A DNA stretch of 64,000 nt, taken from contig OY744608.1 of assembly GCA_963556255.1 (NCBI GenBank), positions 11,238,019-11,302,018 of the forward strand, read 5' to 3'. Position numbers and translations under genes: made by a program. Under the pieces are notes generated by a model. That model had not been told where the DNA came from. It saw only the letters and a list, made by a program, of their open reading frames with translations, and did not search any database. Numbering within the stretch: position 1 is the first letter of the stretch; every line of letters starts with the position of its first letter. Shown here in pieces: positions 33,701 through 44,864 of the stretch. The DNA comes from Allolobophora icterica (taxonomy: Eukaryota > Annelida > Clitellata > Crassiclitellata > Lumbricidae).

Positions 33701-35987
33701 GCTTTTGTTTTTCAGACTTATGGCATATAGACTTAGGATATTTTCTTATAATGAATGTTTTGGACTCAAATGATAAAGCTATTATGAAAAGTGCATATTT
33801 TTGGGTAACTTTTGAAGGTGTTCAAGCAACAGAGATTAAATTCAGTCGCATTTCTGTTCCATTTACAGACTATAAAACAAGCCGAAGACGTGATTAGTAA
33901 AGACTTTCCTAGAGCCTACGTAAGTCACAGTTTAGAGTTCACAAACTTTCAGTAGGCTATCTAGTGCAATTTCAGCTAATTATTCTGAATAAATAAATTG
34001 GCAATTTCCTTGTTGTATGTATGTATGCATAGTATGTATAGGCCTATTATAGCAGACCAATTTTATAGCATCTGTTAAATGATTCAGCATGGCGTCCTAG
34101 GAATCGCCGAACAAACATATTTTAAGTGGAACAGAAAAGGTTTCATGGTCTGTTATAGATACTAGTGATGGTATGTCCGGTGGCAGATTGTTCCAGAGGA
34201 AAAGGCGGACCAAGCTCACGCCCACTTGCGGGACAGAGATATCATGAACTGGTCATGCGAAGTCGAATGCAGCCGTTGGGGGCCTGGACAGCTTGAAACC
34301 GGTGTGAAGAGCTCCGAGATGTAGTCTGGTACTTAGCCAGCGATCGAAGCCTGGCCCGTAAGGAGCAGTTTCCTTGCTGTAGCCAGCCATTATGCAAAAA
34401 TATAGCTTCATGCAACTATGCATTAACATTCTTGAATGTATGTATGATTGTGCTATCTCTTATATAGTTTCCCAGTTCCGTGTGTCCATCGTGCTTTGGA
34501 ACGTTTGACCGCATTCCAATGCCCCGGTGGGAACCTTTATTCGACCGAGGAGGAGTTAATGGATTTTCGCCCGTTGGTCGTTGGACGCGATGACCTTTGA
34601 CAGTTGAACGGAGAGTTCCACAGGTCCGGCTTCTATAGCGCCCTGCCGCTCCAGCTCTCCAGTGTCAGGAATGCTCTGACCGTGACAGAGGCGAAGAGTC
34701 ATTCGCCTATACATAAATTGGTCACGTGCAATAGAGAGCAAATACTGTATTCTACGTAAATAGTCCTTGATAATTTCTTCTAACAGTCCACAAGAGGTCA
34801 TAAAACAGGAAAATGCTATATTGTTGATAAATAGTCTTTCAAAATTCCGTTGTCTTATGAATTAAGAAAGTCTCCAAGACCGACGATTAAGTTAAAATTG
34901 TGAGCGACCTTTATTCCCATCAACCCGTCATATATGACGGACAACTACTCTTTTCTGCATATCACATAAAAGCGTCAAGAAAGATATTATATAAAGTGAA
35001 TATTTTAACTCGGTGAAGACATCACACATAGGGGTCTATATAAGATGTGACAATGCACGGGATTGAGCCCCTGAAGTGGACAAGATGGCTGCATGCTTCT
35101 GTAGCGTTCTTTTTTTATAACAAATCTTTGAAGCATATAATAAATTTACATGTTACATGTATGTAACTAAAATAAGAAATCTTATTATAACAATTTACGG
35201 GACAGTTTCAGCAGTTCTCACATCCTTCGCCAAGTTTAAGGTTTTTTTAAGAAATGCCGTTTTATTCATTTGTAATATGCAGATTTCGTTCGGCAGTTTG
35301 TTCGTTCGGGCTAATAATGTGACCTATTCTATGTTCTTAAGTGTTAACGTTTAATGAAATTTTCATTTATAAATGATTTCTGTATTCATAATCATATTAT
35401 TATTACATTACATAGTACATTGAAAGATAAATGAAACACTTACTGACTCCTTGTTCGCCTGACTAAGACTAAGGGCAATACGTATGGACAGAATTCTGTC
35501 TTTCACTCTCACAGAAAGTGCGTCCTACTTATCAAAGACAATTGTTCAACAGCCTGAAAGTGCTATAGCGGAAAAAAGTCTGGTTGATGGAAGGAATTGC
35601 CTACATTCTAGTAATAGTGTGCTGTACAGTTTGTCGTCCAAACCTCAACGTCAGGAGCACCATTTCGAGTACGCATATGAATTAGACTTAACGAAATGCT
35701 AATGTAAACATTTACTTGCGTGTATTTGGAAAACTGCAACTTCCTTACAATCTACTTGGCAGTTTCAGTGACATCTGAACTTCTCACAATTTTTTTTACC
35801 CTTTTAAGTTTTGAAGAAACTGCCTGTTTAACTGGTTCTGTAGAGTAAAATACAGTTCTATTTCTCACTGCAGTTTAAGGTGCTCTGGCGTGGAATGTAC
35901 ACGACTAGGGACTCCTTTCAGCACAGAAAAGTTATACTCTTTGTCAACGACAATGGCATCGTTGTTCGTATTCCGACAAATAAATGA
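26746..35987 (+). CDS. PIN-C: eglin-like inhibitor with P1 Arg, exon 2 not found
   Basis: Join 26746-26791, 29427-29464, 33869-33919, 35874-35987. Exon 1 ends in phase 1 and exon 3 starts in phase 1. Direct splicing is therefore in frame (G|AT = Asp), giving 82 residues plus TGA. Order: signal peptide [28 protein letters not shown], helix [17 protein letters not shown], then the loop MYTTRDSF...[15 protein letters not shown]2-P1-P1' is T-R-D, so a trypsin-like target is predicted. One residue is inserted after P1' relative to PIN-D, shifting the Arg ladder to HRKVILF. The exon 2-bearing stretch conserved in A, B and D is replaced by unrelated repeats. Confidence 0.75.
26792..27765 (+). other. 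Intron of PIN-C, left part, with a short minisatellite
   Basis: Bases 26792-27060 align with intron 1 of PIN-B and PIN-D, then homology stops. Bases 27413-27565 hold about eight imperfect 19-21 base units around GGTGGCGGATCTC. No candidate exon 2 with the CCTTTCAG ... GTAAGTATAG signature was found. Confidence 0.6.
27766..28596 (-). pseudogene. LINE 3' end with (ATTG)n tail and RT C-terminal frame
   Basis: The minus-strand frame 28596-28174 (140 codons) reads [40 protein letters not shown], then [13 protein letters not shown] and [17 protein letters not shown]. This is the terminal region of Jockey/CR1-like reverse transcriptases (SYGN.VW, LV..QKR..R.I, WNSLP). The 3' UTR runs to 27801 and ends in (CAAT)n on the plus strand. 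It is 5'-truncated. Confidence 0.82.
28597..29426 (+). other. Intron of PIN-C, right part
   Basis: It contains more LINE-derived DNA to about 28760, then unassigned AT-rich sequence with ATTCTATTCTATTCGATTCT near 29170. Homology to the other units resumes only near 29380, just before the exon 3 acceptor TATTTTGCAG. Confidence 0.5.
29427..29464 (+). CDS. PIN-C exon 3
   Basis: It is 38 nt, encoding (D/N)[12 protein letters not shown]. The donor is GTAAGTATAT. The best preserved copy of this exon by splice signals. Confidence 0.8.
29465..30130 (+). other. Intron 3 of PIN-C, left part
   Basis: It aligns with 18336-18990 and 962-1450, including AAGCTTCTGCGTCTTTTGTATTTTCATTCG and the LINE-like block 29700-30000. 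No exon. Confidence 0.55.
30131..30538 (-). pseudogene. CR1/L2-type LINE C-terminal remnant, split by a hAT element
   Basis: On the minus strand [14 protein letters not shown] (about 30505-30460), then [11 protein letters not shown] and the 3' end TATAAAGCGCCTCTTGCAGT on the + strand, are typical of a decayed LINE end. The element resumes at 32671 after the hAT insertion. Confidence 0.65.
30712..31145. mobile_element. Short inverted-repeat element (MITE-like) nested in the hAT copy
   Basis: The ends TAGGGCTGTACCGGATA and TATTCGGTACAGCCGTA are inverted copies, with one or two mismatches. The interior repeats TATTCGGCCGAATAG palindromes near both ends. I saw no clear target duplication, so class assignment is open. 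434 bases, non-coding. Confidence 0.6.
31212..31372. repeat. Minisatellite of ACCAAG units, first array
   Basis: Alternating blocks of (ACCAAG)n with a spacer CTTGAACCTCA/GAG give a higher-order period of about 36 bases, repeated about four times. It reads as Lys-Thr or Leu-Gly/Val repeats in different frames and is not a gene. Confidence 0.9.
31893..32065. repeat. Minisatellite of ACCAAG units, second array with hairpin
   Basis: It is the same repeat as at 31212-31372. The array begins with GGTCTTGGTCTTGGTCTTGC followed by GAGACCAAGACCAAGACC, an inverted pair that could form a hairpin. It ends with GAGTGCACTCGAGACCAAGACC. Confidence 0.88.
32671..33868 (+). other. Intron 3 of PIN-C, right part
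   Basis: It starts with the distal LINE piece, then aligns with 19310-20427 (CATTTTCATAAGTATCTTATTAGAAAATTGTCTTTCGAAG). It contains a tRNA-like element at 33230-33303. No exon. Confidence 0.55.
33230..33303 (+). repeat. tRNA-like sequence in intron 3 of PIN-C
   Basis: It runs GGGGAGATGGTTGAATGGTA ... GAAGGACTCGGGTTTGATAC ... CCCGCTAGCCCC. A- and B-box-like words and a CGGG/CCCG T-arm are visible, with a GGGG/CCCC end pairing. It is the best preserved of three versions. I cannot assign an anticodon reliably. Confidence 0.5.
33869..33919 (+). CDS. PIN-C exon 4
   Basis: It is 51 nt between CATTTACAG and GTAAGTCAC, encoding [17 protein letters not shown]. Confidence 0.82.
33920..35873 (+). other. 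Intron 4 of PIN-C
   Basis: Bases 34050-34390 are the shared LINE-end fragment. Bases 34450-34800 include TATAGCGCCCTGCCGCTCCAGC, another LINE-like end. Bases 34900-35450 are unassigned. Bases 35640-35873 align with 45100-45343. No exon. Confidence 0.5.
35874..35987 (+). CDS. PIN-C exon 5, reactive loop with P1 Arg
   Basis: It has acceptor CTCACTGCAG, 37 codons and TGA. It reads [20 protein letters not shown], then [18 protein letters not shown]1 Arg predicts trypsin-like specificity. One extra residue compared with the other copies lies on the primed side. Confidence 0.8.
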   Translation, partial: FKVLWRGMYTTRDSFQHRKVILFVNDNGIVVRIPTNK

Positions 35988-38284
35988 GAAAAACAAAAAA
36001 GCAAAAAGAAATTCAGAACAAAGGAAAGAACTCGTCCAGCAATTACGAAATTAAACTTCCGACACTTAATTGCGATGATCTTCCATTATCGTTCAACTAA
36101 ATCGCATTCGGAACTAAATTGAAAATGTTTAAATGACTTTCTTTTCTCATAAATAAACATTCAGTGACTTGGAACGCTCTCGAATCTTGTTTTAACTCTT
36201 GTATTATAACATATAGTAGATATGTTGTGGTTTTCTGTCTCATGCTTTAGCAGAACAAGGAAAGTATAGGCTTGCGTTCGTCATAATCAGTCATGAAAAT
36301 GACTGTTTTTCCTAAGTAATTTCCTATAACCTGATGCGCAAGTTTACGTAATTGCTGGGCTTCCACGGTCTAGCGCAGAAGCTTTGTTGTGGTGGGTTCA
36401 TCCATCTGGAATCAGTTGCCTAGCAACCTGCAATATGACTGTCCTGGCGTTTCATTCCCTCTCTTTCTTATAAGCGCTTTAAAACTATTCCATTTTCTCG
36501 TAGTTTTGTATTGTCATTTCAAGCGTGCCTGTAGTGAAGTTCTGTGGCAGTTCCGCTATACAAATTAAGGCTACGCTTGCTAATTAATAATGCAATTCAC
36601 GGTGTAGTAGGTAGTGAGATTCTGTCTCATAGAAACGTTCGCTGCATCTCACCGATGTTGCAAATAGGATTGACAGTTATGAATACTTTATTAGGTATTG
36701 CAGTGCCTTTATGAGGTGCAAAATATTAGCACCTATTTCATCATGCGGGTAATAATAACACCACCAGTAAGTTCGTGGAAGTAAGGTACAGGCCTTCTTC
36801 CGCTCAAGCTAGAACCAGTTCAGTTCTAAACCTAGTTCTAGAGCGCATGGAGACTATCTCTGAAGAACAAAGATTATCTGGCGCCAAAAACAGGTTCTTA
36901 ATATTAATTGGTTATTTCTACAGCGTCAAGAACAGTCCTTAGAAAGACTAGAAGGTCGTTTGAGAGTGCTAGAAATGCAGTAGGGTGAACGACAGAAAGC
37001 ACATAATCTTGTTGTGGATGAACCAGGGTATAGTCAAACTATAACCTCTGTAGAACATCGAGCCAGGCCCTTCCAGTCGCGCACCTCGGAAGTAAGTAAG
37101 ATGTAAATGTCGTCACAAAGTTCTGGAAGTTAGTACAGAACCGGTCGCACTTAGGAGGAGTCAGAGGCTACGGAGTAAGCCTACACGTAGGCCAGAACAC
37201 AGAGCGTTCGAATTTCGAATCCGACCAGTACCGCTTCAAAAGAGAAGAACCTTCTGCTAGAGAACCTCTCCCTTCGATCCTCCTACCCAGTTCGAATCCA
37301 CGTCAGGTAACTGAGGCTCCCGCACTACATGGCCTTAGTGTTTGTCCAGGGTCGAAGGGATGAACTTTACAAACCAAGATAGAGACGATGCTGTCTTTCC
37401 AGTTCGTCTACTGAGAAAGGATGTTCGAATAATTTCCAGAACAGGGTTCGTTTCTACAAGCCGCAGTCGTTTCCATTTTGTGCTCCCTTTGCGCTAAGTA
37501 GTTTCACTTCATAACCTACCTATATCCCGTTAATACTTCTGAGACATCAGAAGCGATTATGTCGCGGAACACTGTGGCCTATTGATTAGAGCGCTCGCCT
37601 TGTAGCGCGGTGAGCGCTGCTTCATCTCTTTCCAACCGCTGGGCAAACGTTTCTCTGGTCGTTGAACCAGCCACGCATTGTAGATGACAGGCAATCCTCT
37701 CCTTCCAGGTTACTGCGAGAACAGTCACCTCTTCTGAGTGAGTTTGGGGCAGATTCGGAGGCAGAGGTGCGTCTCGCTAGGCATCCCTCCACCCACACCA
37801 CATAAACTGTTGCGATAAGCGATTAAAGGAAGTTAACAACCACACAGAATATAATGAATGATACTGCAATTGAAAATACAGCTTTCGCAACCGACCAATG
37901 GAACTGACTCCTCAACAAGACAGCTCCACGAAGTTGCCGAACGATTATACATATTTCGAGCGAATGCTCCGATAATTTGATTCGTTCGATAAATTCGTTC
38001 ACCATCGCCGAGAATTCATGAAGTCTCCCACTGGTGTCTTAAATCCCTTCCTCTTCTATGATGCATGGTCTTGTTTTACTCGTTCGCAATATCACTGGAT
38101 GAAACCTACCCTCGGCCGGGCAGAAAACGAGAATTCCTTCGCGTGTGGTTGATTATTTGTCAATGCCGTTCTCAAACGCCGCCTACAAGAGATAAATTAT
38201 ATAGCACCAGACGACTCGCAAACACCCCTCTACAAGAGATAAATTATACAGCACCAGACAGTTTGAAAAACGGCATTTAACATG
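35988..38284 (+). repeat. 3' block of the PIN-C unit and upstream block of PIN-D
   Basis: Bases 35988-37620 align nearly throughout with 45455-46011 plus 47053-48520. The empty site of the mariner copy is at 36559-36560. Bases 37200-37500 (GCGTTCGAATTTCGAATCCG; CCCTTCGATCCTCCxACCCAGTTCGAATCCACG) match 47660-47960. A tRNA-like stretch CTATTGATTAGAGCGCTCGC lies at 37582. Bases 37610-38284 match 25641-26450. No conserved protein frame. Confidence 0.65.
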
Positions 38285-38588
38285 AAAGTATACTCATTGC
38301 ATGGAATCGAGTAAATGCATATGAGCTCCGAAGCCTCCTGTTGTGCCCAGATCGTATTTAATGCATTTCTAGGGTCAGGGGGTACGCATATATTACATTC
38401 ATTATGGCATTTGAAACGTAGGCATATAATTATATCCAAATAGATTTTCAGCAGATTTAAGAGCTTCTTATTTATGACTCGATCGAATGCTATTGTTTTC
38501 TATGCATATAATTTCCGACGGCAATCAAACGCTATAAATTCTGTGGATGCCTCTTTGAAGTCCGACAGACAGTTCTGCGGAATTAGAA
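38285..38588 (+). promoter_or_regulatory. PIN-D promoter with TATA box at 38533-38539
   Basis: TATAAAT lies 50 bases before the codons shown in the leader, and 56 bases before the ATG. The block shares CATTGCATGGAATCGAGT, TTTAATGCATTTCTAGGGTC, TTTCCGACGG and CCGACAGACAGTTCTGCGGA with the other promoters. Confidence 0.75.
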
Positions 38589-38634
38589 ATGTTTTCTAGA
38601 ATATTCTACGTTTCGTTGTTCCTGGTTGTTTGTG
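38589..38634 (+). CDS. PIN-D exon 1 (signal peptide)
   Basis: [15 protein letters not shown] plus one base, with donor G|GTGAGTGAT. Start chosen as the first ATG after the TATA box and the one conserved in all copies. Confidence 0.86.
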
Positions 38635-41600
38635 GTGAGTGATCGCTAAGAGTCGAACTGATGATAAATACTTAGAAAAATACTGAGAATTAGAAGGGCG
38701 ATATAATGACAATGGCGGTGATTGTCTTGCTATTTCAGCTGACAATGAAGATAACACTCAGACACACAAACAGACAGACAGTCAAATACAGAGAAGCAGA
38801 TATATACAGACACAGAGTCAGCCAGCGATTTTGTCAGTAAGGCAATCTAGTAATGAATGAATGAATGAATGAATGAATGAATGAATGAATGAATGAATGA
38901 AGTTAAGATGATTGTTTGTTTGAATTATTCAGTGATCCATGAATATTATTCAATCAGTCAGTCATTGATTAATAGGGGCGTATATATGAACTTAACAGTT
39001 CCACTGAGTAGTTCTCTTTAAAAAGCGCTATATAAATTATGTATGAGTGAATTCAGTAGAAACGAGAATCACTTTCCTTTAATTGTGATTTTAATCATCC
39101 ATTTCTTCGGCGATTTTCAAAAATTTAGCGCAGTTTCATATGCAAAGTCTATCTGACATCCACTGCTCGAGAAATATAAATCCACTGTATATTCCCTTTG
39201 CTCGTAGTATTACTAGACTTTCATCAATAAAATGTGCTGGACCTAGAAATAGGAATAACATCACTCTTCATGTTCGCTTATTGCCCTTTCTTCAGCTATT
39301 CAAACTTGAGCTACGCACCCACATTTTATAAGGACTGTAGAACATTTTACACATACCCTTGAGATTCAACACCCTAATACTTAAAACACCTTTGAAAATT
39401 AACACCCTTGACGCCCTTTTACCATTGTCTGTGCATAACACCATACAAGGGTGTAGCTTATCAAAGACCTAACTCATTTATACATTTTATTGGGCATTAA
39501 ATCACAATATTGCGGAGAATGAGCACTTGTCACAGTTTGTATACCTTCGTTTCTTTATTCTTTATTATATTATAGTTAAGTAAATCATTATTTGTTTCAC
39601 TGCACACAGTTGGCCGCAATGCATCATCTTACATAATTGTCTCAGATGGCCCTGGCTAGCGGGACCTTCGGTTCCTTTTGGGTCTCCTGGGTAACTCTTC
39701 CAAACTTGTACATTACATGATGGAATTGCGACCTGTTCAAAGTTGATTACCAAATAAAATATGTTATGTTATGTTATCTTTGAACTTCGTAATAGATTCC
39801 ACTGAGTTTTTGTTGACTCATGCTATCGCGAATGTTCGCTTCTTCACCATGAGGCCTGAACTGATTTAAAAAAAATTAATTATATTAATTTACATTCTCG
39901 TTATTGTATGTTGACCTTTCAGCCATGACAATCAGCGATGCCATGCCATGTAAGTATAGGTTTCTAATCGCAAATAATTTGAGTGCTCGCATAACTTATT
40001 TGCAGGTATTGTTTCGAGTAGGCTAACGTCCGCAAAAGTGGATGTAATGATATTCTCGCCGTGTCTTAAACCGACCTGTCTGATCTAGAACCAAACACAC
40101 AATAGAATGCCTAACCATCTTCAACCACTAGTAGCTACTTGCATCCCTTCCTGCTGCTGGCGATCTTCGGATTGTTCTTCTGTCTGAGCCACTGTGCAGA
40201 ACTACCATGCTCTGATTGCTCTCTTTTGAATTCCATGTTGCCACCTAAAGGGATGAAACCGACTGTCAATGTAGCTACGATGCTCGAACTCTTTTCCTTC
40301 CTTCCTTCATGCCTCAAAACTCACAATTTCTGTCACGGGTTTGTCACATCTGGAAGTCTAACTGTTCTTCATCACTCGATCGACTAACCATCGAGTCAGA
40401 TTCGCATTTATAGCCTGCTGGACTGCGCGCTTCAAAATATTTTGAGAAAACTACTAGCACAGTTACGTCTATTACTAATACTAATACTAATACTGATACT
40501 AATAATAAATAATAATAGTAGTAATATTAAATAATAATAATAATTATTATTATTATTATTTCCCAGCGCCTATCAGTTTGCATCCAGCGCTTTTATGCCC
40601 TTGGCTTTAAGAGAATCTTCGAGCGGCCAGATCTTGTCGAGTGATTCGTTCCAGTCACCCACCGCACAGTCATCGGACATAGTTTCATAGTTTGAGGGAA
40701 CAGAAATAACACGGGCGCAAAGAAATAATAATACATAATAGTCCAGGAAGGCAAAATGAAGGCCAGCAAAAACCTAAGGCCAGTAAAAACCCTGTCAGAC
40801 CCAAACAGCGGGAAATTGCATTCCCAGCCACTACTTTTTGCCCTTGTTGAGAAACGAAAGATATTGCAGTAACTTGGCACTAAGACAGAGTTACAGACTC
40901 ATGTTATAAGACGGTGTAGCCATTTTGTGCCACCTCTTCACTGCGATAAGCAACTCGACCATCGTCCCATTGCGCAGCCACCTTACATCATCCGCCACCT
41001 CTTGTTCGATGGGTGGATAGCAGTCGATTGACAGACCTGGCAACGATAGGCCTATATGGAAGCTGGGATTTTCTTAAACTGGCGATAAAAGACACATATC
41101 CTTCCCTAACCACATCTCCAACCTCTCGCGCTCCTGTTTCATGCACATTCGTGACCTCCGTCGCATCCGGGTTATGCTCGACCTTAACACTGCCTCCACC
41201 ATTGCTACCTCCATTGTTCATTACAAGCTTGGTTGATTCAGTTCCTCTTCCTCAACATTGAATCCATCCAAATCAAACGTCTCGAAGTTGTCCAAAACTC
41301 ACTAGCCAGAGCTGTCACTAAAACGCCCAAACATCATCATATCACTTCCATCCTCAAATCACTGCATTGGCTAAAAAACCCAGAGCGAATTCACATTAAA
41401 GTACTATCGCTAGCCTACAACTCCCTACAATATATCCAGCCCAAGTACCTCCGTGATCTCTTTACCACCCAGGCAACCCGCTCCACCCGATCCTCCTCCC
41501 ATCTCAATCTTTCTTGACCTCAGTCACTAGTCATCTCAAATAAGTTCTCCAACCGAGCCATATCCATTATTCAACGAAACATCGTGCACACCTCTGGAAT

Positions 41601-44041
41601 GATCTACCCTCTGAATTTTGCAGATTCTCCGTTCCGCCATCATCGTTGCAACCCGTCCTTCACCCTCCTCCTCATGTTCCTCTATCAATCACAGCCCTGG
41701 CTTTCCACTCAAAACTGAAGCCTCACCTTTTCACGTACTCCTACCCTAACTCACCTGATCATCCTCCTTTCAATTCTACTCACCCTAAATGACACCCGCC
41801 TTAACAGCGCGTAAATTCTGAACCGTTTATGGGCTGTGTCAGTGAAGTTGCCACGAAAATCTTCCAGCTGTCATTCGTTGGTTGCCAAGTGAGCTGACAC
41901 AATGGGTCAGGGTAGCCAAATGGGTAGAGCGTTCGACCTGTAACGAGGAGAGCAAGGGTTCGAACCTCCACTGTCACTTTGTTCGGATGTTCTGTCGTAT
42001 GGTCGTCTGTGCTCTTTTGAACATTGAAAGGAGGGCAATATACAGTTGCAAATACAGTTGCATTGTATTGTAGGCCTACTTTACGATGATAAGAATTCTC
42101 TGTTATATTCTTATTTGAGCCAGCAATACTCCGTCTCTCAGAGAAAACCAACGTATGAGAGCGTTTAATGTTTTGCCCTCTAGGACGGCGGAAACACCCG
42201 ACTGCCTCACCGGACCATCTGCTTGGTCCGAACGTAGAAAATAAATAGAATTTCACTCACGCAACCAGATTATTTAGCATAAAAACAGCATAGGCCTACA
42301 ATGTGAAAGAACAGACTCAATGGCTTGTTTTCACATCTAACAATATCCAACATGTATAAACAGTGATGGGCACTAAACTATTGTGTTATAGTTAAACTAA
42401 AACTATTTTCCAACTAAAAAAATAGTTTAAAGTTGGCAACTGATTTTGCAAATTAGTTAACTAAATTAAAAAAGTAGTTAAACTTTTTCTAACTTTTCCA
42501 ACTTTTTACGACAAACATTTTCACAATAACAGAGGTTAAGTGAATTGTATTAATGCAGAGCGTCGTTGATAATTACATCTTCAAATTATGCAATGTGTAC
42601 TGTTCTAACATACAGTTACAGATGTACTGTAAGTAGTGTATGAATTTTATAACACAGGCTGTTAATGCTAAAACGACGCACACTGTTTTTTTGTTGACAG
42701 TGTTCAATGTTCATTGTGGAAAAATAGTTGCATATTGATGTTTTTTCAAGTTAAACTTTTTAGTTGGCAACTAACATTATTTAGTTAAACTATGGTTTTA
42801 AGTAAACTATTTTATTTTAGTTAAACTTCATCCTTAACTAAATTTTATTAGATAAACTAAAAGTTAACAACTTTTTAGTTAACTATTGCCCATCACTGTG
42901 TAAAAATATATGCACTATTTTAATGGTTACATGTTAGTATATCTATTTTGAAGATCGTGAATTTAGACGTTTTCCAGAAGCAGTTGGAATGGTGAGTACA
43001 TGCAGCAATTTAAGCTATTTCGATATTGTTTCCGTATAATACTAACATTTCTTAGCAATTTGATTAAACTTCTGTTCAATGTCTTCTTTTTTTCATCGCC
43101 CTAGAAAACTTCTGCGTCTTTTTATTTTCTCATTCGATGTATGCAGCAGATGTACTAGTTAACACTTATTTATATTGCGCATCTTCGAGAGAGGCTCATC
43201 AACGCACCAGAGACCGATAGTCAGTGTTATCGAAGAGAGCTGCGTGCTCGCTCACCGTACAGATAGTTGAATGGTAACAGGCTCGCACAAAGATCTGAAG
43301 GACGCTGGTTCGATATCCGCTAGCCCCATAAAGATTGACTCAGCCTTTTGACTCTCTACACTCCACCGGGGCGATTGTAAAATGAGCAGTAGGACAGATG
43401 GGCGTGTTGCAGGCTGCCATACAGTTAAATTCGACTCCTGCTAAACTTGTTATCATCTGTTACTACTATATCATGTAATCTTGCTGGGTACTAGTCAATT
43501 TAAATTTAATAAGCGAAAATTATTTTTATTATATTTACTTGGTCATCTTATTGATTTAATCATGACCTACAGATAAGTGCTTTATGGAACCTACAATCAA
43601 CTATGTCGCTTCCTTTTTGAAGTTTCGAAATAGTAGACTATCCAATTTTTGGGATAATTCTATTGTATGATCTAGGTCCAGACTTTTGTTTTTAGATTGC
43701 AGACTTGTAGTTTTCAGACCTTTGACATTTAGACTTAAATTTGTTCTTGTAATCAATGTTTTGGAATCAAATGATAAAGCTATTATGAAAAGTGCAAATT
43801 TTAACCGAAGTTTGTAAGTTTTGAAAGTGTTCAACACGCAACAGAGATTAAATTTGGTCGCATTTCTCTTCCATTTACAGACTGTAAAACAAGCCAAAGC
43901 CGTAATTAGTAAAGACTCTCCCGGAGTCCACGTAAGTCACAGTTTAGACGTTTACAGACTCTCGGTAACTAATGCAGTTTGAGCTAATTATTCTCAATGA
44001 ATAAATTACCCATTTCCTTGTTGATTGTTTGTATTGTATGC

Positions 44042-44081
<40 letters not shown>

Positions 44082-44642
44082 CAGAACAATTTATTTAGCG
44101 TCTGATGTGTAATTCATAAAAGCACTCCAGCACGGTTGCCGAAGAATCACCGAACAAGCGTATAATATTATTATCATTCGACATTTGCCTAAATATGGCA
44201 AAAAACTACGTAAATTATCAATCAATCAATCAATCAATCAGTCAATCAATCAATCAATCAAGCATTTATATAGCGCTCCTTCAAGGAAGCTATTCAGAGG
44301 CGCTCCCAGTCCAACCCCAGCGAAAGATAACAGTCTTTAGAACAGAGAAGAAAGCGGTGGGCATTTACGATGCGGTGGGCAATTATGAAGAGAAACGACT
44401 TTAATTTGTACAATGCTGTAGATTTTAGTTAAGTTTCACGTTTAGTTTAATAGGTCGTGTGTATGAACTAATTATTTTCTACGTTAAAGATTTTTACTAC
44501 TTGCTTAATTGACATCATAAACTGTTTTTGGTACTGCTTGCAAATTAATGACCCAATTTATGCGAGACAATAAACGAAGAATGTAATGTAGTATGTAGGT
44601 AAATTATGCAAGCTACAATGCCATACACATAGCTTGTATATA

Positions 44643-44681
<39 letters not shown>

Positions 44682-44780
44682 ACTTTATGAAGTTCATTTC
44701 AATGTAATTAGAACTGTTTTGGCTGTATTGACGTTTGAAGAACTTTTTCGTTTTAAAGGATCATATTATTAGTACATTAC

Positions 44781-44864
<84 letters not shown>

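Noticed and set aside
37570..37625. Candidate functional tRNA gene (CTATTGATTAGAGCGCTCGC)
   Set aside because: Only the D-arm and anticodon-arm half is recognisable. The same half recurs at 48470, 50930 and 61318, as expected for a SINE head.
40139..40387. Hydrophobic signal-peptide-like frame LHPFLLLAIFGLFFCLSHCA in intron 2 of PIN-D
   Set aside because: It has no in-frame ATG. The paralog at 16180-16280 is frameshifted by an indel, and no splice sites fit. It may be a relic but is not supported as a gene.
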